48,661 nt of DNA, taken from the NCBI GenBank assembly GCA_002307185.1, contig DBTT01000009.1, positions 29,698-78,358 on the forward strand, written 5' to 3'. Positions 24,789 to 33,252 of this stretch are shown in pieces; the stretch's first letter is position 1; the number at the start of each line of letters is the position of its first letter. Under the pieces are notes generated by a model. It made no database searches and was not told the DNA's origin. It saw only the letters and a program-made list of their open reading frames with translations. This DNA comes from Bacteroidales bacterium UBA1309. GTDB taxonomy: Bacteria; Bacteroidota; Bacteroidia; Bacteroidales; Dysgonomonadaceae. Both the position numbers and the translations under genes were made by a program.

Positions 24789-25505
24789 ATGAAGTTAGTC
24801 ACCGTGTCTGGCCCGCCTTCTTCGGGAAAAACCTCAGTTTTGTTGAAGTTGATTGGCCTGCTTAAACAGGAAGGAAGTGCATCAGGAGTCATCAAGTTTG
24901 ACTGTTTGTATGCTAACGAACCGGTTCTTTTTGAGAAATTGAATGTGCCGGTGGTGGTAGGGCTGTCTGGAAATTTGTGTCCCGACCATTTTTTTGTGAG
25001 TAATATCCAGGAAGGTGTCAATTGGGGGCTTTCCCAAAATCTCGACTATCTCTTTACGGAAAGTGCGGGTTTGTGCAACCGTTGTTCTCCACATATCCGG
25101 CGCATATTGGCTATCTGCGTGATTGATAATTTGATGGGGATAGAAACCCCTAAAAAAATTGGCCCCATGCTGCGGATGGCCGATATTGTTGTCATCACCA
25201 AAAGCGATATTGTTTCTCAAGCTGAACGGGAGGTGTTCTCATTCCGTGTTCGCCAAGCCAATCCCAAAGCCAAGGTTTTCTTCGTGAATGGAATCACCGG
25301 GCAGGGTGTTTTCCAGCTTGCCCGCATGATCGACAATGCCAACGACACAGTTACTGTTCAGGACAACCACTTGCGATTCTCCATGCCGGCGGCACTTTGC
25401 TCCTATTGTTTGGGAGAGACGGCCATCGGGGGGGATTATCAGGTGGGGAATCTCCGGAAAATCGACTTTCATAAAAATAAACCTCTAAGCAATACACAAC
25501 CATGA
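24789..25505 (+). CDS. SIMIBI-class GTPase (HypB/CobW/UreG-like) with Cys motifs
   Basis: P-loop GTPase of the SIMIBI class, whose best-known members insert or deliver metals. Start at 24789 (MKLVTVSGPPSSGKTSVLLK) is set by the Walker A motif and a strong ribosome binding site. Visible are GPPSSGKT (residues 8-15), a switch-like VVVGLSGNLCPDHFF, a Cys-rich TESAGLCNRCSPH, the base-recognition motif TKSD, and near the C-terminus ALCSYCLGET. The CxxC-type pairs could bind a metal ion. Length is 238 residues; no signal or membrane segment. It overlaps the next gene by 4 bp (ATGA). I cannot name its client. It is not a standard HypB, because the N-terminal His-rich region and the hyp gene neighbours are absent. 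Confidence 0.72.
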   Translation: MKLVTVSGPPSSGKTSVLLKLIGLLKQEGSASGVIKFDCLYANEPVLFEKLNVPVVVGLSGNLCPDHFFVSNIQEGVNWGLSQNLDYLFTESAGLCNRCSPHIRRILAICVIDNLMGIETPKKIGPMLRMADIVVITKSDIVSQAEREVFSFRVRQANPKAKVFFVNGITGQGVFQLARMIDNANDTVTVQDNHLRFSMPAALCSYCLGETAIGGDYQVGNLRKIDFHKNKPLSNTQP

Positions 25506-26557
25506 TATCCAACAAAATTGATTTTAGTATGATTGCCTTGGAAGATAAGGCAACAAAGTATCTGGCGGATAATTCCCTCAATGTGCATATCTCGATGCCT
25601 TGTCCATTGAAAGTGCCTTTTCACCAAATGTTTGCCCCTATAGTTGAAAACTACAACAGCCTGCATCCTAAATTGCCAATACATTGTCCAAATATCTCCG
25701 ACTGCTCGTCGGTTGATATTGAGGATGTTTTGAAAAATGCCAAAGACGAAACGGCTCTCCCCGACATTATAATCACCACCAATTTCCGGATTTTGTTTGC
25801 TAACGGATTTTACGACCGATTTGTTGCAAACCACATCTATGAGGGTGTGATGAATCCGAAATATGCAGATAAGGTTCTACCGCTTGTGTCGAAGAATTTG
25901 TTGGAAAGCAATATTGGTGTTTGGAGTTTCAGCTCGTGGAGTTTTGTGCAGGATCTCACTGCTGACGAGCCTGCTGACCCAATTGATTCTTGGAGCCAGT
26001 TGATTTCCCCTGAAATGAAAGGGAAAATTACGGTTCACGGCCATGTGGACAAAGCTACATTTTCGCTTGCCTATTTTCTGCAAAATGAATTTGGAAACCA
26101 AGGCCTCAGGCAATATGCGCAGAACGTCGGAGACATCAAGCATTTTTCGCAAGCCATCAAGCGGTTGAATTCCTCCGATCCGAATAAGACATTGCTGACC
26201 ATGTTGCCCGATGTTGCCATCTCTAAAATCCCATCCAATAAGAAAATCAAGGTTTTGGATTTGAAGGAAGCGAAGGTGCTTAGCCCGATGATTATGATGG
26301 TGAAACATTCGAAAATGGAGGCTTGCCGCGAAATATTGAACATCCTTTGGAGTGAACCCTTTGAAGCCCTTTTGGCTGACGCTGGTGGTGTTCTTCCATA
26401 CAAATTAGATCGTGAGAAGACCTATTTTTTGCCTGATTTCAAAGAAATAGCACATACTTTCGAGAAAATTGAGGCGGAACTGGACAAAATTTATATAGAG
26501 AATCTCCCTTGGACTGAAATAGAATCGAAAACAACAGAAGGAGGAACCTGCAAATAA
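25502..26557 (+). CDS. cytoplasmic periplasmic-binding-protein-like polypeptide
   Basis: Protein of 351 residues that looks like an extracellular solute-binding protein (type 2 periplasmic-binding fold: ALPDIIITTNFRILFANGFY, SWSQLISPEMKGKITVHGH, MKGK region, LWSEPFEALLADAGGVLPY) but has no signal peptide. It starts MISNKIDFSMIALEDKATKY, without a hydrophobic core. It should therefore stay in the cytoplasm. Cys residues occur early (HISMPCPLKVPF, IHCPNISDCSSVD). It is translationally coupled to the GTPase (ATGA overlap) and to the ABC ATPase (TAATG overlap). The lack of export together with the lack of a permease suggests that the fold binds a cytoplasmic ligand or partner protein rather than importing a solute (inference). 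Confidence 0.6.
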   Translation: MISNKIDFSMIALEDKATKYLADNSLNVHISMPCPLKVPFHQMFAPIVENYNSLHPKLPIHCPNISDCSSVDIEDVLKNAKDETALPDIIITTNFRILFANGFYDRFVANHIYEGVMNPKYADKVLPLVSKNLLESNIGVWSFSSWSFVQDLTADEPADPIDSWSQLISPEMKGKITVHGHVDKATFSLAYFLQNEFGNQGLRQYAQNVGDIKHFSQAIKRLNSSDPNKTLLTMLPDVAISKIPSNKKIKVLDLKEAKVLSPMIMMVKHSKMEACREILNILWSEPFEALLADAGGVLPYKLDREKTYFLPDFKEIAHTFEKIEAELDKIYIENLPWTEIESKTTEGGTCK

Positions 26558-27567
26558 TGGATGAAAGCGTTGTGTTGGCGGACATATATAAAAATGAAAT
26601 AGGACAATTAAAGCACCTGTTTCCCGAAATAATCCAGTATTTGGTCGAATGTGGAATAAATCTTCGCGGGAAAGAAAATCTGAATTTGGAGCAGGTGTTG
26701 GAAAATCTCTCGGAAAACTTGATGCAAGACCGGGGGTTGGACAGGAGCATTTTGCGTGACACGATCAACTATCTTTTGGAAGAAAAAGAGAACAGCCTGA
26801 AACAGGAGGAAGTGTCCTCGATAACCATTGTTGGCGGAACAGACAAAACGGGGAACTTGGAAAATATGGAGATCATCTTGAAGGCGGGTAGCGTGACCGG
26901 AATTGTAGGGCCTACCGGATCTGGGAAAAGCCGCTTGTTGGCCGATGTGGAGTGGTTGGCCAATGGCGATACCCCAACCAAACGGGTTGTCTTGGTGAAT
27001 GGCTTTCCCGTGAATGCTACTTTTCGTTTTTCGATGGAACAGAAACTGGTAGCCCAGCTTTCTCAAAATATGAATTTCGTGATGGATGCCACGGCCGGAG
27101 AATTTGTCCGGATGCACGCCGAAAGCCGTTTCGCACAAAATTCGGAACAATTGTCGGAGGAGGTGATTGCGATGGCTAATGAGTTAGCGGGCGAGCAGTT
27201 TAGCTACAACACGCCGCTTACTTCGCTTTCGGGAGGGCAATCTAGAGCCTTGATGATTGCCGACACGGCCTTGCTGAGCCGTTCGCCGATTGTCTTGATC
27301 GACGAGATCGAGAATGCCGGAATTGACCGGAAGAAAGCGTTGGGCTTACTCGTGAAAAAAGGGAAGATTATCCTGTTGGCAACACACGATCCAATTTTGG
27401 CTTTGTTGGCCGAAAAAAGGATGATCATCCGCAATGGCGGGATTGTTCGTGTCATCGAAACTTCCGAAACTGAAAAAGCTTTTCTTTCCGAATTGGAGGT
27501 TTTTGACAATCGGATGCAGAATCTCCGCGAACGGCTCAGGGCGGGAGAGTGTATCGATGAAATTTGA
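26557..27567 (+). CDS. ABC-type ATPase with N-terminal helical domain, no permease partner
   Basis: ABC nucleotide-binding domain from about residue 88 to 300: Walker A GPTGSGKSRL, signature LSGGQSRAL, Walker B IVLIDEIENAG, H-loop LATHD. Residues 1-80 form a separate helical domain (LKHLFPEIIQYLVECG ... NLEQVLENLSENL). Its pattern recalls the small DUF1858/ScdA-N helical domain found with iron-sulfur and hybrid-cluster proteins, but lacks the usual Cys (weak resemblance). The chain has no membrane span and no permease gene is nearby. The start overlaps the stop of the preceding gene by one base. Like other soluble ABC ATPases it may be a mechanochemical partner of the GTPase or the binding protein. 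A strong terminator follows. Confidence 0.7.
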   Translation: MDESVVLADIYKNEIGQLKHLFPEIIQYLVECGINLRGKENLNLEQVLENLSENLMQDRGLDRSILRDTINYLLEEKENSLKQEEVSSITIVGGTDKTGNLENMEIILKAGSVTGIVGPTGSGKSRLLADVEWLANGDTPTKRVVLVNGFPVNATFRFSMEQKLVAQLSQNMNFVMDATAGEFVRMHAESRFAQNSEQLSEEVIAMANELAGEQFSYNTPLTSLSGGQSRALMIADTALLSRSPIVLIDEIENAGIDRKKALGLLVKKGKIILLATHDPILALLAEKRMIIRNGGIVRVIETSETEKAFLSELEVFDNRMQNLRERLRAGECIDEI

Positions 27568-27690
27568 CGAGTGAGGCATAGAGGTCGGTACACTGAAATT
27601 TTGATGATTGCAAAAACGTTTACAAAATGCTAAAGCCCGAAGGGTTGGGTATGAAGAATATATATTTATCCCACGGTTTGTCTTAGATCG

Positions 27691-27738
27691 AAAAAACAAC
27701 CGTTAGCGAGGTAACATACTTGCTAACGGTTGTTTTTT
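27691..27738. terminator. bidirectional intrinsic terminator after the GTPase-ABC operon
   Basis: A perfect 17-bp stem (27691-27707 with 27722-27738) built on ACAACCGTTAGC / GCTAACGGTTGT, flanked by A and T runs that supply U tracts in both directions, with a 14-base loop. It separates the plus-strand operon from the convergent small periplasmic gene. Confidence 0.9.
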
Positions 27739-27764
27739 TAGTTTATCCACCGATATTTTGTCTA

Positions 27765-28214
27765 TCAGTCGCGTGTTGGGCTGTCGCTCCCACGGTCTCT
27801 TCCTGCTCCTGAGTCCGCATCGTTGTTTTCTCCGTTGGCGCGCCGTTCTTGCATTTTTTTCCGGGCTTCTTCCCGTTTTTGTTTGTAAATGGCGAAATCT
27901 TTAGGAGAAAGCACTTTCTCGTAAGCTTTGTCTTTTTCCGACCGAATCGCTTCCATCTGTTTGCGTAGCTCTTCGCGTTTTGCATTGTTGGCTTGCCTCA
28001 AGGCAACTTGCTCTTTGGCAAAGCGAAGATTGATCTCGCTGATTTTTTGTTTCGTTTCCTTGTCCAACTTGAGATCTTTAGTTACTCTTTCGGTCTCAAA
28101 TTGAGCGATCTTTTCGGGTGTAAATTCTTGACGGGCCTTTTGCGGGCGGGCATCCTGGGCTTGTAAGCCGCAAATCATCAGGGCTGCAATTGCAGAAAGA
28201 ATTAATTTTTTCAT
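27765..28214 (-). CDS. small periplasmic helical protein, Spy/CpxP-like (DUF4890 type)
   Basis: Exported 149-residue protein with a signal peptide (MKKLILSAIAALMICGLQAQ). The mature part is almost entirely charged helix: FTPEKIAQFETERVTKDLKL, then EINLRFAKEQ and repeated EELRKQME-type segments, ending in a Gly/Asp/Ser-rich tail. The KDLKLDKETKQKISEIN stretch resembles the LTxxQ-type motif of Spy/CpxP-like periplasmic chaperones and the DUF4890 family of Bacteroidales. Function is probably envelope stress or metal sensing, but this is by resemblance only. It is followed by the shared bidirectional terminator. Confidence 0.7.
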   Translation of the reverse strand: MKKLILSAIAALMICGLQAQDARPQKARQEFTPEKIAQFETERVTKDLKLDKETKQKISEINLRFAKEQVALRQANNAKREELRKQMEAIRSEKDKAYEKVLSPKDFAIYKQKREEARKKMQERRANGENNDADSGAGRDRGSDSPTRD

Positions 28215-28359
28215 TGCTGTAAATACTATTGATTAAAAAATTAAAGAATCTGACTATTTCGACTATTCATTTTTCCAATGGTTTAATTTGGAGGCAATTA
28301 TTTTCTTGACTTTTGGAACCGTGTCTTTTGCCTACTTCCACATATATGAAAAAAATACA

Positions 28360-28367
28360 TACCTTTG
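28360..28367 (+). promoter_or_regulatory. putative -7 promoter element for lepA
   Basis: TACCTTTG matches TAnnTTTG and lies 66 bp ahead of the ATG at 28434. It overlaps the longest frame (from 28365), which supports the shorter start. Confidence 0.55.
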
Positions 28368-28433
28368 TGTTCGCTAAATTGGCGCAGACTATGCTTGCGC
28401 ATCGTAAACAACAGGATATTTGTGATAAACGCA

Positions 28434-30221
28434 ATGGAAAAAATTCGTAACTTCTGTATAATTGCTCATATTGACCATGGTAAAAGCACCTTGGCGGATC
28501 GTCTTCTTGAATACACCAAAACGGTGGAGGGGCGCGACATGCAAGCCCAAGTGCTTGACGACATGGATCTGGAACGCGAGCGCGGCATTACCATCAAAAG
28601 CCATGCCATACAGATGCAATATATGCTCAATGGGGAAAAATATATTCTCAACCTGATAGATACTCCCGGGCACGTGGACTTTTCGTATGAAGTGTCTCGT
28701 TCCATAGCTGCATGCGAGGGCGCATTGCTGATCGTTGATGCAGCACAAGGGATTCAAGCGCAGACCATTTCAAACCTGTACATGGCCATTGAGAATGATT
28801 TGGAGATCATTCCCATTCTCAACAAAATAGATTTGCCGAGTGCCATGCCGGATGAGGTGGAAGAGCAAATCATTGAATTGCTGGGTTGCAAGCAAGAAGA
28901 GATAATCCGTGCCTCTGGAAAAACGGGGCAAGGGGTTTATGATATTTTGGAGGCCATCGTGAAGAGGGTGCCGGCACCCAAGGGCGATCCTGAAGCTCCA
29001 TTGCAAGCGTTGATTTTTGATTCGGTATTTAATTCCTTCCGTGGTATTATCGCCTATTTTAAAATCAGAAACGGCGTAATCAGGAAAGGTGACCTGGTGA
29101 AGTTTTTTGCCACAGAAAAAGAATACAATGCCGATGAAGTGGGCATATTGAAACTCACCATGTCGCCTCGTGACGAGATTCGTTGCGGCGACGTGGGCTA
29201 CATCATTTCTGGAATCAAGACTTCCAAAGAGGTGAAAGTGGGAGACACCATCACCCATGTGAAACGCCCTTGCGAAAAAGCAATCGATGGGTTTGAAGAA
29301 GTGAAGCCGATGGTCTTTGCCGGTGTTTACCCGATCGATAGTGAAGATTTCGAAGACTTGCGTTCGTCTCTGGAAAAGTTGCAATTGAACGATGCCTCCT
29401 TGACCTTTCAGCCGGAGTCATCTGTTGCTCTGGGCTTTGGTTTTCGTTGTGGATTTCTCGGTTTGCTTCACATGGAGATTATCCAGGAGCGTCTCGACCG
29501 GGAATTCAACATGGATGTGATTACGACCGTTCCTAACGTTTCATACATTGTCCACGACAAAAAAGGGAATAAAAAAGAGGTGCACAATCCAGCAGGATTG
29601 CCAGATCCCACTTTGATAGAATACATCGAGGAGCCTTATATCCGTGCTTCTGTCATCACCAATTTGGCGTATATCGGCCCCATCATGAGCCTGTGCTTGG
29701 GGAAACGGGGAATTCTCATCAAGCAAGAATACATTTCGGGCGACCGGGTAGAGATTCTCTACGACATGCCGTTAGGCGAAATCGTGATCGACTTTTACGA
29801 CAAACTCAAAAGCATATCGAAAGGGTATGCCTCTTTCGACTACCACATGCACGACTTCCGCGAATCACGCTTGGTAAAACTTGATATTTTGCTCAATGGG
29901 GAATCGGTGGATGCGTTGTCCACATTGACCCACGTGGACAATTCGGTGACTTTTGGCCGACGGATGTGTGAAAAACTGAAAGAGTTGATCCCTCGCCAAC
30001 AGTTTGATATTGCGATCCAGGCTGCCATTGGAGCGAAAATTATTTCCCGTGAAACGATTAAGGCTGTTCGCAAGGATGTTACCGCAAAATGTTATGGCGG
30101 TGATATTTCCCGTAAGCGGAAATTGCTTGAGAAACAAAAAGAAGGAAAAAAACGGATGAAGCAGGTTGGAAATGTGGAAGTTCCTCAAAAGGCATTTTTG
30201 GCGGTGTTGAAATTGGATTAG
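28434..30221 (+). CDS. lepA: elongation factor 4 (LepA)
   Basis: Ribosome-associated GTPase that helps back-translocate or assemble ribosomes. The start at 28434 (MEKIRNFCIIAHIDHGKSTL) is chosen because the family begins here; the longer frame from 28365 covers the promoter. G1 is AHIDHGKST, the effector loop RERGITIKSHAI, G3 DTPGHVDF, G4 NKID. The LepA-specific C-terminal domain is visible (DYHMHDFRESRLVKLDILLN; KCYGGDISRKRKLLEKQKEG). At 595 residues it is full length. Confidence 0.98.
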   Translation: MEKIRNFCIIAHIDHGKSTLADRLLEYTKTVEGRDMQAQVLDDMDLERERGITIKSHAIQMQYMLNGEKYILNLIDTPGHVDFSYEVSRSIAACEGALLIVDAAQGIQAQTISNLYMAIENDLEIIPILNKIDLPSAMPDEVEEQIIELLGCKQEEIIRASGKTGQGVYDILEAIVKRVPAPKGDPEAPLQALIFDSVFNSFRGIIAYFKIRNGVIRKGDLVKFFATEKEYNADEVGILKLTMSPRDEIRCGDVGYIISGIKTSKEVKVGDTITHVKRPCEKAIDGFEEVKPMVFAGVYPIDSEDFEDLRSSLEKLQLNDASLTFQPESSVALGFGFRCGFLGLLHMEIIQERLDREFNMDVITTVPNVSYIVHDKKGNKKEVHNPAGLPDPTLIEYIEEPYIRASVITNLAYIGPIMSLCLGKRGILIKQEYISGDRVEILYDMPLGEIVIDFYDKLKSISKGYASFDYHMHDFRESRLVKLDILLNGESVDALSTLTHVDNSVTFGRRMCEKLKELIPRQQFDIAIQAAIGAKIISRETIKAVRKDVTAKCYGGDISRKRKLLEKQKEGKKRMKQVGNVEVPQKAFLAVLKLD

Positions 30222-30405
30222 GCCCCTTCTTGAAAATAATCAGAAAAATTGGCAAAAAACAGGTCATATAATACACCCCGGAAAAGACGGATTGAAAGCT
30301 TTTCATTTTTTGTATATTGCGGAAATAGGGAAAGTGATTGAGCCAAGCTTTTAATTATTCATGAAAGAATGACATTTTTTGCACATATTATCCAGTTAAC
30401 TGACT

Positions 30406-30413
30406 TAACTTTG
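30406..30413 (+). promoter_or_regulatory. putative -7 promoter element for speA
   Basis: TAACTTTG matches TAnnTTTG and lies 47 bp before the ATG at 30461. A TTTG at 30378-30381 is upstream with slightly longer than usual spacing (24 bp). Confidence 0.55.
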
Positions 30414-30460
30414 TATGAAAATAAATTTTCCTCTATTAAAAAAATACGTTTTATTGAGAA

Positions 30461-32353
30461 ATGAGAAAATGGCGCATTGAAGACTCTTCCGAGTTGTACA
30501 ACATCTCCGGATGGGGTGTTAATTATTTTTCGATCAACGAAAAAGGAAATGTAATCGTTACTCCCAAAAAAGATGGAGTGTCGGTTGACCTGAAAGAGTT
30601 GATGGACGAGTTGCAACTAAAGGATGTATCCGCACCCGTTTTGATCCGTTTTCCGGATATTTTGGACAACCGTATCGAAAAGATTTCCAATTGTTTTAAG
30701 TTGGCAGCGGAAGAATACAATTACAAAGGACAGAACCACCTGATTTATCCGATCAAGGTGAATCAGATGCAACCGGTTGTGGAGGAGTTGGTGAGCCACG
30801 GAAAAAAGTTCAATATTGGGCTTGAAGCCGGTTCTAAACCCGAACTTCATGCTGTTATTGCGATCAACACGGATGACAATTCGTTGATTATCTGCAATGG
30901 ATACAAAGATGAAAATTTCATCGAATTGGCGCTGCTAGCTCAAAAAATGGGTAAGCGGGTATTTATTGTGGTGGAAAAGTTGAACGAACTGGTGCTGATA
31001 ACGAAAGTAGCCAAGCGTTTGAAAATCATTCCAAACATCGGTATCCGAATCAAGCTTGCCAGTTCAGGGAGCGGAAAATGGGAGGAGTCGGGTGGCGACG
31101 GCAGCAAATTCGGATTGAATTCCAGCGAATTGCTTGAAGCTTTGGCTTACCTTGAAAAAAACAACATGCAGGAATCCTTGTCGCTGATACATTTCCATAT
31201 CGGAAGCCAGGTGACGAAGATTCGCCGCATCAAGACTGCCCTTCGAGAAGCCGCACAATTCTATGTCCAGTTGCATCAGATGGGATTTGCTGTGCAGTTT
31301 GTCGATATTGGCGGAGGATTGGGTGTGGACTACGATGGCACGCGCTCGTCCTACAGCGAAAGCAGTGTCAATTATTCGATTCAGGAATATGTCAACGACA
31401 CCGTTTTCACCATGGTGGATGCGGCAAACAAAAACGATCTTCCCCATCCTAATATTATTACAGAATCGGGGCGTTCGTTGACCGCCCATCACTCCATACT
31501 CGTTTTTGAGGTGCTTGAGACAGCCACTCTTCCCAAATGGGACGATGATGAAGAGATAAAAGAAGACGACCACGAACTCGTTAAAGAATTGTATCAAATT
31601 TGGGACGACCTTTCGCAGACTCGCATGTTGGAACCTTGGCACGATGCGCAGCAAATCCGTGAAGAAGCACTTGATTTGTTTAGCCTGGGTCTTATTAATT
31701 TGAAAACGCGGGCGCAAGTCGAACGGCTTTACTTCTCTATTGCCCGTGAAATATACCAACTTTCGGGCCGGGTGAAACATGCCCCCGAGGAGTTGAGCCA
31801 ATTGTCCAAACTCCTACCCGATAAGTACTTCTGCAATTTTTCCCTGTTTCAATCTTTGCCCGACTCTTGGGCTATCGATCAAGTATTCCCGATTATCCCC
31901 ATACATCGTTTGGACGAGAAACCTGATCGGACAGCTACTTTGCAGGATATTACCTGCGATTCGGACGGGAAGATTGACAACTTTATTTCCAACGGATCGC
32001 AGTATTCTTTTTTGCCTGTGCATGCACTTAAAAAGAACGAAGCTTATTATTTGGGCGTTTTCTTAGTGGGTGCCTATCAGGAAATTTTGGGCGATTTGCA
32101 CAATTTGTTTGGTGACACCAATGCCGTGCATGTCACTGTGGATAAGAACAGTTATTCCATCGACCAGATGATTGATGGCGAAACCGTTGCCGAAGTACTC
32201 GACTATGCCCAATACAATGCCAAGAAACTGGTACGTACGGTTGAAACTTGGGTGACAAGTTGTGTCAAGCAAGGTTCAATCACGGTGGAAGAAGGAAAAG
32301 AATTCCTATCCAATTATCGCTCTGGCTTGTATGGATACACCTACCTGGAATGA
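30461..32353 (+). CDS. speA: biosynthetic arginine decarboxylase
   Basis: Fold-type III PLP enzyme that converts arginine to agmatine for polyamine synthesis. The PLP Lys is K99 in YPIKVNQMQPVVEEL. Further motifs are GLEAGSKPELHAVI, HFHIGSQVTKI (His stacking on PLP), FVDIGGGLGVDYDG (phosphate loop) and ESGRSLTAHHS. The C-terminal part includes the long helical insertion typical of SpeA (DDDEEIKEDDHELVKELYQI) and the HVTVDKNSY region. At 630 residues it is the long biosynthetic type. No ornithine-type decarboxylase or agmatinase gene lies next to it. A short terminator follows. Confidence 0.96.
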   Translation: MRKWRIEDSSELYNISGWGVNYFSINEKGNVIVTPKKDGVSVDLKELMDELQLKDVSAPVLIRFPDILDNRIEKISNCFKLAAEEYNYKGQNHLIYPIKVNQMQPVVEELVSHGKKFNIGLEAGSKPELHAVIAINTDDNSLIICNGYKDENFIELALLAQKMGKRVFIVVEKLNELVLITKVAKRLKIIPNIGIRIKLASSGSGKWEESGGDGSKFGLNSSELLEALAYLEKNNMQESLSLIHFHIGSQVTKIRRIKTALREAAQFYVQLHQMGFAVQFVDIGGGLGVDYDGTRSSYSESSVNYSIQEYVNDTVFTMVDAANKNDLPHPNIITESGRSLTAHHSILVFEVLETATLPKWDDDEEIKEDDHELVKELYQIWDDLSQTRMLEPWHDAQQIREEALDLFSLGLINLKTRAQVERLYFSIAREIYQLSGRVKHAPEELSQLSKLLPDKYFCNFSLFQSLPDSWAIDQVFPIIPIHRLDEKPDRTATLQDITCDSDGKIDNFISNGSQYSFLPVHALKKNEAYYLGVFLVGAYQEILGDLHNLFGDTNAVHVTVDKNSYSIDQMIDGETVAEVLDYAQYNAKKLVRTVETWVTSCVKQGSITVEEGKEFLSNYRSGLYGYTYLE

Positions 32354-32379
32354 AGACGTTGGCAATCGAAAAAAACAAA

Positions 32380-32407
32380 GCCGGAATCTCACTCGAATCC
32401 GGCTTTT
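32380..32407 (+). terminator. intrinsic terminator after speA
   Basis: A 6-bp GC stem GCCGGA / TCCGGC with a 12-base loop, followed by TTTT. It lies 27 bp after the speA stop. Confidence 0.65.
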
Positions 32408-32749
32408 GCTTTAGATAAAAGTAATAGCAAAATGTAACTAATCGATGATTGCGATATTTGTTTTTTGTATAGTACAAAGTTATATTGTTAATTTTGTTTC
32501 TGAAATACCACGAAAATGGTATTTTGAGCCCCATTTTTTTAAGAATAATACCTATAAATAATGACTAGGAATCGCCCTTTCAAAGGAACATAGTTTCTGT
32601 TTGTTTTCAAAGAAGGGTATTACCTCATCCGTTAAATTCTTTTTTTTGATGAGTCAAAATCCATTTATTTCCAAATTTTATCCAGAAGCTCGTTCGAAAA
32701 TACGACCTTTTTTGCTTGCCGCTTTATGCCGCAACAAAATACTTGTGAA

Positions 32750-33036
32750 AACAATATTAGACTGTTCTCGGCATCCATCGTGTTGGATAGTTGCAGCCGA
32801 CAATGTAGCGGCTATAGGCATCTATATGATAGCTGTCAGATACAAAAACCCCTCGTTCATCGGGATATACGTTATGTCAATGCACCAGACCTGATTTGAA
32901 TGAGTAAATTCCAACCTCCCGAGTTGGTATGGCCTGACACATATTTGGCGGCACCCAGCTTACTAAGGTTGCCTCCGGGATAAATGTCCATGATGCCCAT
33001 CTTGCGCATCAGCTCCTGATTTTCATTTTTTTCGTT
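32750..33036 (-). pseudogene. decayed IS3-family transposase (OrfB) remnant
   Basis: The minus strand encodes consecutive pieces of an IS3-type DDE integrase in shifting frames. First NQELMRKMGIMDIYPGGNLS with SKLGAAKYV (33024-32938); then, after a GT duplication, VRPYQLGRLEFTHSNQVWC and IDITYIPMNEGFLYLTAII (32938-32826); then, after a TA duplication, DAYSRYIVGC; then, in yet another frame, LSNTMDAENSL. The D of WCIDITYIP and the second D belong to the catalytic core. About 95 residues survive of some 280, with no start or 3' part, and no terminal inverted repeats were found. It is inactive. It lies in the otherwise gene-free 900-bp stretch between speA and ovoA; the rest of that stretch holds only the speA terminator and the ovoA promoter. 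Confidence 0.85.
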
Positions 33037-33193
33037 TCAATAACTAGTGACTCCCTTTCTTTTTAATTTCAATTGAACAGCTTTCAATCATAATTGTTTT
33101 ACCTCAAAATGGGAATTCGTTGGTGCGTCATTTTTATCGAAACAAATTGGCTGATTTTTTTCTTTCTTTCGATGAATACATTCCCAAAAGCAT

Positions 33194-33201
33194 TACTTTT
33201 G
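33194..33201 (+). promoter_or_regulatory. putative -7 promoter element for ovoA
   Basis: TACTTTTG matches TAnnTTTG, about 51 bp before the ATG at 33253, with a TTTC-type -33 tract about 22 bp upstream. Confidence 0.45.
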
Positions 33202-33252
33202 AGATGACGTTTTATCAATCGAAACCAATTTATTCTCAGAAACAAGGAACTT

